64,000 bases of DNA from Jiella soli. GTDB taxonomy: Bacteria; Pseudomonadota; Alphaproteobacteria; Rhizobiales; Rhizobiaceae. The notes beneath the pieces are model-generated. The model was not told the origin of the DNA. It saw only the letters and a program-made list of their open reading frames with translations, and ran no database searches. The DNA is taken from contig NZ_JAJAVB010000009.1 in assembly GCF_020615385.1 (NCBI RefSeq), positions 83,578 through 147,577 on the forward strand, read 5' to 3'. Positions 55,743 to 64,000 of the stretch are shown piece after piece. Every line of letters starts with the position of its first letter. The first letter of the stretch is position 1. The position numbers and the translations under genes were made by a program.

Positions 55743-56018
55743 ATGAGCCGAAATCTGCTCGCTGCTTTCGTCTGTCTCCTCCTCCCGCCGATGATGGCCT
55801 CGTCGGCACATTCGGCCGAGCCGGCATGCGCCGCCGGTCTCTCGGCCAACGCGCGCATGATCTTCGACGCGGTCGTCGCGGCGCCCTCGAAGGCGTCGCT
55901 GAAGGATCGGGTGACGTCCAAGACGAAGAGCCTGGTGCTGTCCGGACGACTGTCGCGGTCCCAAGCGCGACCCGCGGCGGTCGAGGCGGGCACCTGCCTG
56001 AAGTCGGCCGGCCTCTGA
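55743..56018 (+). CDS. Small exported protein of unknown function
   Basis: 91 residues from MSRNLLAAFVCLLLPPMMAS; a signal peptide (~1-24, cut near SAHSA) leaves a ~65-residue mature protein with two Cys (PACAAG, GTCLKS) that may form a disulphide. It is basic and helical (ARMIFDAVVAAPSKASLKDR). An ATG at 55686 would put a polar stretch before the signal, so 55743 is preferred. Similar short exported proteins occur in Rhizobiales; function unknown. Confidence 0.7.
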   Translation: MSRNLLAAFVCLLLPPMMASSAHSAEPACAAGLSANARMIFDAVVAAPSKASLKDRVTSKTKSLVLSGRLSRSQARPAAVEAGTCLKSAGL

Positions 56019-56206
56019 CAGGAAACGGCCGGCTCCTCAACACGCCGACTTCGGATGCGCGGGGCGCCGCTCGGACTCCAATAGCATGCCCATGCTATCG
56101 ACCGGATGCCGCCCCGGTGCGGTCCCCGCCAAGGCGAGATCCGTCCCGCACGGTAGCGTCAGCGCCGCCCGGTCGGGCGACCGTCGCCGGACTGCGGTGA
56201 GGCGCT

Positions 56207-57199
56207 TCAGGCTCCGGCGGATTTCCGGCAGGTGATGCCGGCGCTGACGCATTCGGAGACCGGCGTCACCGGTTCCTTGCCGGAGAACCAGGCTTCGAGA
56301 TTGGCGATCACGAGATCGCCCATCGCCTTGCGGGTATGCCGCGAGGCGGAAGCGACATGCGGCAGGAGAACCGTGTTTTCGAGCGCGATCAACTCTTCGG
56401 GGACATGCGGCTCGTCCTCGAAGACGTCGAGGCCGGCGGCCGCGATGGTCCCGTCCTTCAGCGCTGCGATCAGCGCCGGCTCGTCCACCGTCGTGCCGCG
56501 GCCGATATTGATGAGAACGCCCTGCGGCCCCAGCGCCTTCAGCACGGCGGCGTCGACCGCCTTCTCGGTCGAGGCACCGCCCGGCGCCGCGATGATCAGC
56601 GTGTCGACGGCCGATGCGAGCGCGGCGAGGTCGGGATGATAGGCGTAGGACACGTCGCTGCGCGGCGAGCGGTTGTGATAGGCGATCTCCACGCCGAAGG
56701 CCTCGAGCCGCCGCGCGATGGCAAGGCCGATCCGCCCGAGGCCCATGATGCCGACGTGCCGTCCGCGCAGCGTCATCTGCGTCAGCGGATAGGCGCCCTC
56801 GCGGTGCCACCGGCCCTCGCGAAGGTGGCGCTCCGCAGCGGGGAATTCGCGGAGGGTCATCAGGAGGAGACCGACGGCGGTGTCCGCCACCTCCTCGGTC
56901 AGCACGTCCGGCGTGTTCGTCACCACGATACCCTTCTCTGCGGCATAGGCGGCCGGCACGCCGTCATAGCCGACGCCGAAATTCGCGATGATCTCGAGCC
57001 CCGGCAGAGCATCGATCAGCGCCTCCGGCACGCTGCCGGCCTGGGCGATGCCGCGGATCGCGGCCTGCTGGTCATCGGACAGGTCCGAGATGTCACGGCC
57101 GGGCGTGCGCACCACGCTGAACGTCGACTGAAGGGTCGCGAGCGTGTCGGGATTCATCTTGCCGGGAACCAGGATCGTAACGGTCGAGAGGTCGGTCAT
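56207..57199 (-). CDS. D-isomer-specific 2-hydroxyacid dehydrogenase
   Basis: 330 residues. Rossmann GIMGLGRIGLAIARRLEAFG (NAD(P) site), catalytic Arg in NIGRGTTVDEPAL, Glu in LDVFEDEP and His in LLPHVASA. It belongs to the glyoxylate/hydroxypyruvate reductase-like branch and should reduce a 2-keto acid or oxidise a D-2-hydroxyacid. The ATG overlaps the stop of a LacI-type regulator, its probable controller. Confidence 0.94.
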   Translation of the reverse strand: MTDLSTVTILVPGKMNPDTLATLQSTFSVVRTPGRDISDLSDDQQAAIRGIAQAGSVPEALIDALPGLEIIANFGVGYDGVPAAYAAEKGIVVTNTPDVLTEEVADTAVGLLLMTLREFPAAERHLREGRWHREGAYPLTQMTLRGRHVGIMGLGRIGLAIARRLEAFGVEIAYHNRSPRSDVSYAYHPDLAALASAVDTLIIAAPGGASTEKAVDAAVLKALGPQGVLINIGRGTTVDEPALIAALKDGTIAAAGLDVFEDEPHVPEELIALENTVLLPHVASASRHTRKAMGDLVIANLEAWFSGKEPVTPVSECVSAGITCRKSAGA

Positions 57200-58257
57200 G
57201 TGCAGTCCTTTGCCGCAATGGATGCGCGATCGCCGGCTTGTGCCTGCAGGCCATGGCCGCAGGATTGCCGGATCTTCAGTTCGGGATGGATCAGGACGGT
57301 CTCGTCCGTCGCCGGCTGGCCTTCCAGACGCTGGAGAAGCGCCCGGGCGGCCCGGCTTCCGACTTCGCTCTGGCCGTTGGCGACCGTCGTCAGCGACGGC
57401 GTGGCGATCGCCGCCTCGTCGATGTCGTCATAGCCGGTGACCGCGATGTCGATCCCCGGCCTGAGCCCCGCGCGGGACAGTCCGTACATGAAGCCGAGGG
57501 CGACCAGGTCGGAAAAGCAGACCGCCGCCGTCGGGCGGTCGGGGATGGCGAGAAAGCGGGTCGTGGCGTCGAAGCCGGAATGCCGGTCGCGCGGACCCTC
57601 GATCCGCCATTCCGGCCGCAATTCGATTCCCGCCCGGTCCAGCGCGACGCGATAGCCCCGCGCCCTTTCGCGGCCGGTGGACGTCGCGTCGGTACCGCCG
57701 ATCATGGCGATCCTGCGATGGCCGAGGGAGATCAGATGATCGACGGCAAGTCCCATGCCGTAGGCATCGTCGCCGCGAAAGCCGAGCACGCCCGCCCCCT
57801 CGATGGTGCGGGCGATCAGAATGACCGGCAGGTCGTTCTCCTCGGCGAGCCTTATGTCGGAAGCGGGGGTGCCCAGCGAAGGCGACAGGATCAGCCCGTC
57901 GGCACCGAGCTGCAGCATGGTGTCGACGAAGGAGCGCTGCTTGGCGAGTTGGTCCTGATGGTTGCACAGGATGAAAGTCTGGCGGTGGCGATCGAGCTCG
58001 TCCTCGATCGAGCGCAGGATCTCGCCGAAGAAGGGGTTCATGACGTCGTGGACGCAGACGCCGAGGATTCCGGACCGGGAGGTTCTGAGCGAGGCGGCTC
58101 GGCGATTGTAGATGTAGCCGAGCTCGCGCGCCGCCTCCTTGATGCGCTCGCGCGTCACGCCGGCCACAAGCGGACTGTCGCGCAGAGCGAGCGATACGGT
58201 CGCGGTCGACAGCCCGAGCGCATCCGCGATCGTCGACAGTTTCACCTTCTGCGCCAC
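57196..58257 (-). CDS. LacI-family transcriptional regulator
   Basis: 353 residues. N-terminal LacI HTH (STIADALGLSTATVSLALRD) and hinge, then a periplasmic-binding-protein-like effector domain (GILGVCVHDVMNPFFGEILR to GYDDIDEAAIATPSLTTVAN). Coupled by 4 bases to the hydroxyacid dehydrogenase. The 209 bases upstream (58258-58466) contain no clear LacI palindrome that I can point to. Confidence 0.94.
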   Translation of the reverse strand: MAQKVKLSTIADALGLSTATVSLALRDSPLVAGVTRERIKEAARELGYIYNRRAASLRTSRSGILGVCVHDVMNPFFGEILRSIEDELDRHRQTFILCNHQDQLAKQRSFVDTMLQLGADGLILSPSLGTPASDIRLAEENDLPVILIARTIEGAGVLGFRGDDAYGMGLAVDHLISLGHRRIAMIGGTDATSTGRERARGYRVALDRAGIELRPEWRIEGPRDRHSGFDATTRFLAIPDRPTAAVCFSDLVALGFMYGLSRAGLRPGIDIAVTGYDDIDEAAIATPSLTTVANGQSEVGSRAARALLQRLEGQPATDETVLIHPELKIRQSCGHGLQAQAGDRASIAAKDCT

Positions 58258-58466
58258 TGACGTCCCGTTCCGCTCCCTCGGCCCGATGCCCCGGGCGATC
58301 TATGACAAAGCTTGCCCCCGGCGGGAAGCCCGCGCCGCGCGCTTTGCCGAATAGCCGCCGCCGGCAAGGTTTCGCATCTCCCGTCGCAACGCCCATCCAG
58401 CAGGCGTTTCAGCCCCCCAATCCGGCTCCGGCACAGGGGGAGCGCGGTCGACGGCCGGACCGCCTC

Positions 58467-58931
58467 TCAATCCGGCTCGGCGATCTCCGACTTGCCGCTG
58501 CGCGCATCGAGATTGGCGGTCACGCGGAAAAGAAGCTTGCGCAGCGCCTTGCGCTCCTTCGCCGAAAACCCCTTGAGGGCAGCCCGCTCGGCCCCCTTCT
58601 GCGCGGCCTTGACCGCATCGACGATCGCATGGCCGTCGGGCGTGAGAAAGGCATGGCTCTGGCGCGCGTCGCTTGGCGAGGAGCGCTTTTCGACGAGCCC
58701 CTGCCCGATCAGCCGGGCCACCGTCTTGGTCACCGTCGGCGGACGCACGGCGAGCCGGTCCGCAAGATCGCGCAGCGAAAGGCCGTCCTCCTCGCCAATC
58801 GCCACGAGAACCGCGTCCTGGCCCGGATAGAGCTGGATCTGGGAAAGCTCCTGCGATAGCACGCTACGCAAGCTGCGGGCCGCGAGATTCAGCTGGCCGG
58901 TCACCGACCGCTTCTTCTTCTTGCCGGCCAT
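58467..58931 (-). CDS. MarR-family transcriptional regulator
   Basis: 154 residues from MAGKKKKRSVTGQLNLAARS (ATG 58931; GGGAGGCG upstream). Winged helix with LSLRDLADRLAVRPPTVTKT and wing VEKRSSPSDARQSHAFLTPD, flanked by dimerisation helices. It is divergent from the creatininase-PLP enzyme gene pair (gap 137 bases) and probably represses it. The gap holds CGTA-GGT-TACG (59000-59010), a small palindrome. Confidence 0.9.
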   Translation of the reverse strand: MAGKKKKRSVTGQLNLAARSLRSVLSQELSQIQLYPGQDAVLVAIGEEDGLSLRDLADRLAVRPPTVTKTVARLIGQGLVEKRSSPSDARQSHAFLTPDGHAIVDAVKAAQKGAERAALKGFSAKERKALRKLLFRVTANLDARSGKSEIAEPD

Positions 58932-59068
58932 CACGCCTCCCGTTCCCGATGCGCGCAAAATGGCGAAGCGGAACGGTATTGTCCACCGGAACCCGTTGCG
59001 TAGGTTACGATCGCCGGCGCCGGAAGCGCGTGCGGCGCAAGCGGAATGAAGAGGTTCGGGAGAGGCCG

Positions 59069-59893
59069 ATGCGGCGACGCTTCGAGGAGATGACGAGCCG
59101 GGAACTCGAGGAGGTGCCCGATCTCGCCGCGGCAGTGGCCGTCCTGCCGATCGCCGCGGTCGAGCAGCATGGGGCGCACCTCCCGCTCGGCACCGACGCC
59201 ATCCTCGCGGATGCCATGGTCGACGCGGTCGTCGCGCGGCTTCCCGAGGATCGCCCGGTGACGTTTCTCTCAACGCTCAGGATCGGCAAATCGATCGAGC
59301 ACACGCATTTTCCCGGAACGCTCGACCTCGGCTGGCAGACGGCGACGGCGCAGCTGATCGCCGTCGGCGCCTCGCTCCATGCCGGCGGTTTTCGCCGTCT
59401 CGTCATCGTCAACGCCCATGGCGGCAACACGCCGGTGATGGACACGGCGGCGCTGGAGCTGCGCCAGAACCTCGGCATGCTCGTCGGCACCTGTTCCTGG
59501 CTGCGTTTCGGCTATCCGGACGGGGTTCTTCCGCCCGAGGAAATCGCTACCGGCATCCATGGCGGCGCCGTCGAGACCGCCCTGATGCTGCATTTCCGAC
59601 CCGACCTCGTGCGCCAGGACCGGCTCGCCCGCTTCGCCTCGCTCCAGTCGGAGCTTGCCGAGCGTGCCCTCAGACTGCGGGCGCATGGCCGGCTCGGCTT
59701 CGGCTGGATGGCGGACGATCTCAACCCGGCCGGCGTCGTCGGCGACGCGACGCTCGCCACCCCCGAGACCGGCCGTGCCATCGCCGACCACCAGGCCGCC
59801 GCCTTCATCGAATATCTCGACGACCTGCTGGCCTTCGATCTCTCGCGATTGCAGGTGCGGGGAGCGACCGGCGGAGCCTGCGAGCGATCATGA
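59069..59893 (+). CDS. Creatininase-family metal-dependent amidohydrolase
   Basis: 274 residues from [16 protein letters not shown]. Metal-binding residues of the creatininase fold are present: [13 protein letters not shown] (Glu, His, Asp), [12 protein letters not shown] (His), and [13 protein letters not shown] (Glu). The family includes creatininase and formamide-hydrolases such as those of riboflavin and mycofactocin synthesis; the substrate is not evident. The next gene starts in a 4-base overlap. Confidence 0.92.
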   Translation: MRRRFEEMTSRELEEVPDLAAAVAVLPIAAVEQHGAHLPLGTDAILADAMVDAVVARLPEDRPVTFLSTLRIGKSIEHTHFPGTLDLGWQTATAQLIAVGASLHAGGFRRLVIVNAHGGNTPVMDTAALELRQNLGMLVGTCSWLRFGYPDGVLPPEEIATGIHGGAVETALMLHFRPDLVRQDRLARFASLQSELAERALRLRAHGRLGFGWMADDLNPAGVVGDATLATPETGRAIADHQAAAFIEYLDDLLAFDLSRLQVRGATGGACERS

Positions 59894-61077
59894 GCGATAC
59901 CGAGACCATGCCGCCTTCCCTTGCATTGCCCTCCCCTGCCAGCCTTCCGGCCCGCTGCGACCGCGACTTCGTGCGCCGCGCGATCGCGCTTCTGGAGGGC
60001 GACGGACGGCGCTCGGCCGACACCCATCTCGTCAATCCGGTATTCCCCGGTCTTCCCGGCATCTCGATCTATCTGAAGGACGAGTCCACCCATCCGACCG
60101 GCAGCCTCAAGCACCGCCTCGCCCGCTCGCTCTTCCTCTATGGGATCTGCAACGGCGCGATCCGCGAAGGCACGCCCTTGGTCGAGGCCTCGTCCGGCTC
60201 GACCGCGGTGAGCGAGGCCTATTTCGCCCATCTTCTCGGCCTGCCCTTCGTCGCGGTGATGCCGCGCTCGACCAGCCGCCAGAAGGTGGCGGCGATCGAG
60301 CGCTTCGGCGGCCGCTGCCACTATGTCGACGATCCCGCCGCGATCTACGACGAGGCGATGCGGGTCGCGGCCGAGACCGGCGGCCACTATCTCGACCAGT
60401 TCACCCATGCCGAGCGGGCGACCGACTGGCGCGGCAACAACAACATCGCCGAGAGCATCTTCTCGCAGATGCAGGCCGAGACCCACCCGGTTCCGCGCTG
60501 GGTGGTGATGAGCGCGGGCACCGGCGGCACCTCGGCGACGATCGGCCGTTACATCCGCTACCGCAATTTCGACACGCGGCTGCTCGTGGTGGACGTCGAA
60601 TATTCGGCCTTCTTCGACGCCTATACGAGCGGCGACCGCACGGCGCGCTGCCCGCGCGGCTCGCGCATCGAGGGCGTCGGCCGGCCCCGGGTCGAGCCGT
60701 CCTTCCTGCCTGACGTCATCGACCACATGATCAAGCTGCCGGACGCCGCCTCGATCGCGGCCATGCACGTCCTGTCGGAGCGGTTGTTCCGGCGCGTCGG
60801 CGGGTCGACCGGCGCCAATTTCGTCGGCCTGTGCTTTCTCGCCGCGGCGATGCTGGAAGCCGGCGAACAAGGCTCGCTCGTCTCGCTGATCTGCGACAGC
60901 GGCGACCGCTATGCCTCCACCTATTACGACGCGGCCTGGCTGCGGGAGAATGACATCGACATCGAGGCCTACCGGCCCGGCATCGAGGCGCTGCTCGACC
61001 ATGGCGACACCGGCCTGTTCAAGAGCGCCCCCGTCGGCGAGGCCGGCGGACCGGCACGAGCCGCGACCGCAGGATAG
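59890..61077 (+). CDS. PLP-dependent cysteine-synthase-family enzyme
   Basis: 395 residues, type II fold PLP enzyme. The Lys of [10 protein letters not shown] should hold [16 protein letters not shown] and [15 protein letters not shown] are the phosphate and substrate loops. It belongs to the long cysteine-synthase-like branch (as in Cds1 cysteine desulfhydrases) rather than CysK. Beta-replacement or beta-elimination on a serine or cysteine derivative is expected. Coupled to the creatininase-family gene, perhaps one supplying the substrate of the other. Confidence 0.9.
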   Translation: MSDTETMPPSLALPSPASLPARCDRDFVRRAIALLEGDGRRSADTHLVNPVFPGLPGISIYLKDESTHPTGSLKHRLARSLFLYGICNGAIREGTPLVEASSGSTAVSEAYFAHLLGLPFVAVMPRSTSRQKVAAIERFGGRCHYVDDPAAIYDEAMRVAAETGGHYLDQFTHAERATDWRGNNNIAESIFSQMQAETHPVPRWVVMSAGTGGTSATIGRYIRYRNFDTRLLVVDVEYSAFFDAYTSGDRTARCPRGSRIEGVGRPRVEPSFLPDVIDHMIKLPDAASIAAMHVLSERLFRRVGGSTGANFVGLCFLAAAMLEAGEQGSLVSLICDSGDRYASTYYDAAWLRENDIDIEAYRPGIEALLDHGDTGLFKSAPVGEAGGPARAATAG

Positions 61078-61252
61078 ACGACCTATCCCCCGTCTCGCCC
61101 GAGCGGCATCGGTGCCTTAAGCCCGAGATCGACGAAACTGAGCGTCCTTCGGAACGTCCGCCAAAAGTTTGCTCTGGGACGCGGGCCAGTCCCCCCGTGC
61201 ATTCGCCGCAATGGACGCCTATATCGAGCCCGGCCCAATCAGGGAGACTTTC

Positions 61253-62353
61253 ATGTCCGCCACCGCCCCGGAAACAGACCAGATCCCCGTCACCGTCCTC
61301 ACCGGCTATCTCGGCTCGGGCAAGACGACGCTCCTGAACCGCATCCTGTCCGAGGATCACGGGCGCAAATATGCGGTCATCGTCAACGAGTTCGGCGAAA
61401 TCGGCATCGACAACGACCTCATCGTCGAGAGCGACGAGGAGATCTACGAGATGAACAATGGCTGCGTCTGCTGCACGGTGCGCGGCGATCTCGTCCGCGT
61501 CGTCGAGGGCCTCACCCGCCGCAAGGGGCGCTTCGACGCCATTCTCGTCGAGACGACGGGCCTTGCCGACCCGGTGCCGGTCGCCCAGACCTTCTTCATG
61601 GACGAGGACGTGCGCGCCAAGACGCGGCTCGACGCCGTCGTCGCGCTGGTCGACGCCAAGCATTTGCCACTGCGGCTGAAGGATACGCGCGAGGCCGAGG
61701 ACCAGATCGCGTTTGCCGACGTCGTCCTCCTCAACAAGACCGATCTCGTCACGCCCGGGGAGCTCGCCCGCGTCGAGGCCATCGTCAGGGCGATCAACCC
61801 CACCGCCGTCATCCACCACACAGAGCGCGCCGGCATCGACCTCTCCCGCATTCTCGGCCAGGGTGCCTTCGACCTGAAGCGCGTCCTCGACAATGATCCG
61901 GACTTCCTCGAAGAGGCGCAGCACGCCCATGACGACCATGTCTGCGGGCCGGACTGCGACCACGATCACGACCATCATCACCATGGGCACGACCACGGCC
62001 ATGGGCATCACCATCATGGCGAAGCCTCGGCGATCCATGACGTGACGGTGACGTCGGTCTCCCTGAAGGGCGGCGATCTCGACCCACAGAAGTTCTTCCC
62101 CTGGATCCAGGCGCTCACCCAGGAGCAGGGACCGAACATCCTGCGCCTGAAGGGGATCATCGCCTTTGCGGGCGATCCCGATCGCTATGTCGTGCAGGGC
62201 GTGCACATGATCGTCGAGGGCGACCACCAGCGGCCCTGGCGGGACGACGAGACGCGTCTCAGCCGCCTCGTGCTGATCGGCCGCGAGCTCGACGCCGACG
62301 CACTGTCGGCGGAATTCGAGGCCTGCGCCGCGCGGGTGAGAGCCGACGCCTGA
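61253..62353 (+). CDS. CobW-family GTPase with His-rich loop (metallochaperone)
   Basis: 366 residues from MSATAPETDQIPVTVLTGYL; the in-frame ATG at 61211 is less likely. GTPase motifs: GYLGSGKTTL (Walker A), ETTGLADP, NKTD; metal-binding GCVCC; and a His-rich loop around 230-260 (DHDHDHHHHGHDHGHGHHHH). C-terminal CobW_C domain follows. Members deliver zinc or cobalt to client proteins using GTP; the many His favour zinc. No Zur-like site was found upstream. Confidence 0.94.
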   Translation: MSATAPETDQIPVTVLTGYLGSGKTTLLNRILSEDHGRKYAVIVNEFGEIGIDNDLIVESDEEIYEMNNGCVCCTVRGDLVRVVEGLTRRKGRFDAILVETTGLADPVPVAQTFFMDEDVRAKTRLDAVVALVDAKHLPLRLKDTREAEDQIAFADVVLLNKTDLVTPGELARVEAIVRAINPTAVIHHTERAGIDLSRILGQGAFDLKRVLDNDPDFLEEAQHAHDDHVCGPDCDHDHDHHHHGHDHGHGHHHHGEASAIHDVTVTSVSLKGGDLDPQKFFPWIQALTQEQGPNILRLKGIIAFAGDPDRYVVQGVHMIVEGDHQRPWRDDETRLSRLVLIGRELDADALSAEFEACAARVRADA

Positions 62354-62370
62354 CCTCGCAGTTCTTCGAA

Positions 62371-62410
62371 GCATAATGCCGTCGGCATTGGCTTTCCGAC
62401 GGCATCATGC
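62371..62410. repeat. 15-base-pair hairpin after the CobW-family gene
   Basis: GCATAATGCCGTCGG and CCGACGGCATCATGC pair with one mismatch around a 10-base loop, 18 bases after the CobW-family stop. It could end transcription, but lacks a U-run, or be a dispersed palindromic repeat of the REP type. Confidence 0.7.
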
Positions 62411-62627
62411 TCCAAGGCGGACAGAGAGAGCGGGATCGAGATCGACCTCGAGCGAGCTCCGTTGCGGCGGGGCGTGACGCCTTTCGGACCCGCCGCTGGA
62501 GCGTCGACCCAAACGGCGGGATCCGGTACTCGGCCTCATCCGATGCGATAACAAGGAGACAGGTCGGGGCCGATTCAGCTTTACCTTCCGACGCTCCGAC
62601 TCCGTCCTGCTTGAGGGGATTTGCCCG

Positions 62628-63605
62628 ATGCCGTCGATTGCGGCCTATGATTTTTCCGACTTCGTCGAAACCGCCATCTTCCTGAAAGATCGACCGGCCT
62701 TTGCGCTTGCGGACGGAACGCTGCGGCTGCCCGCCGGCGGCGAAGAGGTCGTGACGCTGCACGAAGGCGGGCTGCTCACCGCGCGCTACGACGCCTTCTC
62801 GCGCCGTCTCGTCAGCGGCGGCGAGGATGGCCGCGTGGTCGCCGTCGACGAGCGGGCCGAACCGACGGAGCTCGCCGCGCTCGGCCGCAAGTGGATCTCC
62901 GCCGTCGCAGGCGGGCCCGGTGGCGCGGTCGGTTTCGCGTCCGGCCGCACGGCCTATGTGCGCCTTCCGGATGGGACGATGCGCGAATCCTCCCATGCGC
63001 GCACGGTCGAGGACATCGCCTTCGCCCCGAAGGGCCTGCGCGCGGCGATCGCGCGCTATGACGGGGCTTCGCTGTTCTTCCCGGCGACCGATGCCGAACC
63101 GGTCTCGCTGGAGTGGAAGGGGGCGCATCTCGGCGTCGCCTTCTCGCCGGACGGCCGTTTCCTGGTGACGATCATGCAGGAGAACGCGCTTCACGGCTGG
63201 CGGCTGGCGGACGGCAAGCACATGCGCATGACCGGCTACCCTTCGAAGGTGAAGGACTGGTCCTGGTCGGCGAAGGGAAAGTTCCTGGCGACGTCCGGCG
63301 CCCCGGCGGCGATCCTGTGGCCGTTCTCATCCAAGGACGGACCGATGGGCAAGGCGCCCCTGGAACTCGGCACGCGCGGCAACACCCTGGTCACCGCCGT
63401 CGCCTGCCACCCGGCCGAAGACATGCTGGCAATCGGCTATCAGGACGGCATGATCCTCGCCGTCAGGTTGGCCGATGCCAAGGAAGCGCTGCTGCGGCGC
63501 GGGGGCGCGAGCCCGGTCCGCACCATGGGTTGGGACGCCAAGGGCCAGTTCCTCTCCTTCGGGTCCGAGAGCGGAGAAGCCGGCGTGATCGACATCTCCG
63601 GCTGA
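62628..63605 (+). CDS. WD40-repeat protein
   Basis: 325 residues of beta-propeller-like repeats: SGGEDGRVVAVDERAEP, then EDIAFAPKGLRAAIARYDGA, VAFSPDGRFLVT, and SWSAKGKFLATSGAPAAILW. No signal peptide or catalytic domain. WD40 propellers bind proteins. It follows a CobW-family GTPase on the same strand (274-base gap with a hairpin), a pairing I have noticed in Rhizobiales, so a link to metal delivery is possible. Confidence 0.88.
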   Translation: MPSIAAYDFSDFVETAIFLKDRPAFALADGTLRLPAGGEEVVTLHEGGLLTARYDAFSRRLVSGGEDGRVVAVDERAEPTELAALGRKWISAVAGGPGGAVGFASGRTAYVRLPDGTMRESSHARTVEDIAFAPKGLRAAIARYDGASLFFPATDAEPVSLEWKGAHLGVAFSPDGRFLVTIMQENALHGWRLADGKHMRMTGYPSKVKDWSWSAKGKFLATSGAPAAILWPFSSKDGPMGKAPLELGTRGNTLVTAVACHPAEDMLAIGYQDGMILAVRLADAKEALLRRGGASPVRTMGWDAKGQFLSFGSESGEAGVIDISG

Positions 63606-63946
63606 GGCCGCTCGTCGGCCGATCGCGAGACCCTTCCTTCCGGCGGGACACCCTCACGAACGAGCAAAGCTCGCGCACCTGCTCGCGGGGGACCGAGCGC
63701 CCCTGAAGGGTCGCTTGCGATTTTTGCTCACCCGCCGATCTTCGGCGACATCGCCAACCCGGCCGTGATTTGCGGTGTCTGGCTCGAGCCTGGTCCGACC
63801 CGCCGCGTCATATGGCGTGGGGAGTCCTGGCTCTGACCGAGGAAGCAAAAGGGCTTGCCGGTGAAGGCAGGCGGCCCCCTGGCCCTGGCCCCTTGTCGAC
63901 GTCCACGTCCTTGCGGTTTTGCGGTTTTGCGGTTTCCGGACGCAGG
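63606..63946. other. Gene-free 3' region
   Basis: No supported gene. Three perfect copies of TTGCGGTT stand in tandem at 63911-63934, and a strong terminator follows. Confidence 0.4.
63911..63934. repeat. Tandem repeat, three copies of an 8-base unit
   Basis: TTGCGGTT occurs three times without interruption. It could vary in number by slippage. No gene overlaps it in this window. Confidence 0.85.
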
Positions 63947-63979
63947 AAAGCCCCGCCGGGAAGACCGGGCGGGGCTTTT
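63947..63979. terminator. Strong rho-independent terminator, usable both ways
   Basis: AAAGCCCCGCC and GGCGGGGCTTTT form an 11-base-pair stem including the A-T ends, followed by T on the plus strand and preceded by A, so it can end transcripts from either side. Confidence 0.85.
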
Positions 63980-64000
63980 GTGATGGTGTTATGGAGAAGA

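Noticed and set aside
63654..63848. 64-codon minus-strand frame after the WD40 gene
   Set aside because: No binding site, no family and poor codon character.

Overview
The window reads as a high-GC alphaproteobacterial chromosome, most likely Hyphomicrobiales (Rhizobiales). The signs are an frcBCA-type sugar transporter beside a ROK regulator, tkt and gap next to a DUF4164-zapA pair, several HWE-type histidine kinases, and a CheB-CheR-PAS kinase fusion. Genus cannot be read safely from this sequence.

Positions 1-22455 form an accessory region that ends at the 3' end of a tRNA-Phe gene (22456-22531, minus). A tyrosine integrase (20879-22222) lies just inside it, the usual layout of an island integrated in a tRNA gene. 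The other end was not found and probably lies left of the window. From left to right the island carries: an unidentified gene cut by the window edge; an IS21 remnant; an MHYT-GGDEF-EAL protein divergent from a LuxR-type regulator; an HUH (rolling-circle type) Rep protein divergent from a small protein; a DEDDh exonuclease with a small partner; an unknown 284-residue protein; an XRE regulator; an SNase-like nuclease; a three-gene overlapping operon of unknown function with a membrane protein; a type I restriction-modification operon; remnants of IS3 and IS91 elements; and the integrase. The most striking part is the restriction operon. Its order is hsdR, hsdS, ATPase, hsdM with overlapping ends, and the ATPase resembles the anticodon nuclease PrrC, including an Arg-x3-Glu and downstream His arrangement in the C-terminal part.

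From 22456 onward the content is chromosomal backbone. 22869-26340 holds a DUF6496-like protein, a diguanylate cyclase and a small operon (VOC protein, exonuclease III, DUF1810). 26456-31232 is a ROK regulator divergent from a fructose-type ABC transporter (frcB, frcC, frcA). 31297-32847 is a soluble globin-coupled chemoreceptor. 33030-38633 is an oligopeptide transporter operon (oppABCDF). Then come a glutathione S-transferase, a lytic transglycosylase and tRNA-Ala(CGC).

41439-48825 is a signalling cluster: two related single-domain response regulators, a roughly 1300-residue CheB-CheR-PAS-HWE kinase with a repeat array upstream, a Crp/Fnr regulator and a second PAS-HWE kinase. 49053-53418 holds central carbon metabolism (gap, tkt), DUF4164, zapA, and directly after zapA a foldable 168-base segment that I propose is 6S RNA. 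The last 10 kb contain a lipoprotein esterase, an acetyltransferase, two small exported proteins, a LacI regulator coupled to a 2-hydroxyacid dehydrogenase, a MarR regulator divergent from a creatininase-family hydrolase coupled to a cysteine-synthase-like PLP enzyme, and a CobW-family GTPase followed by a WD40 protein.
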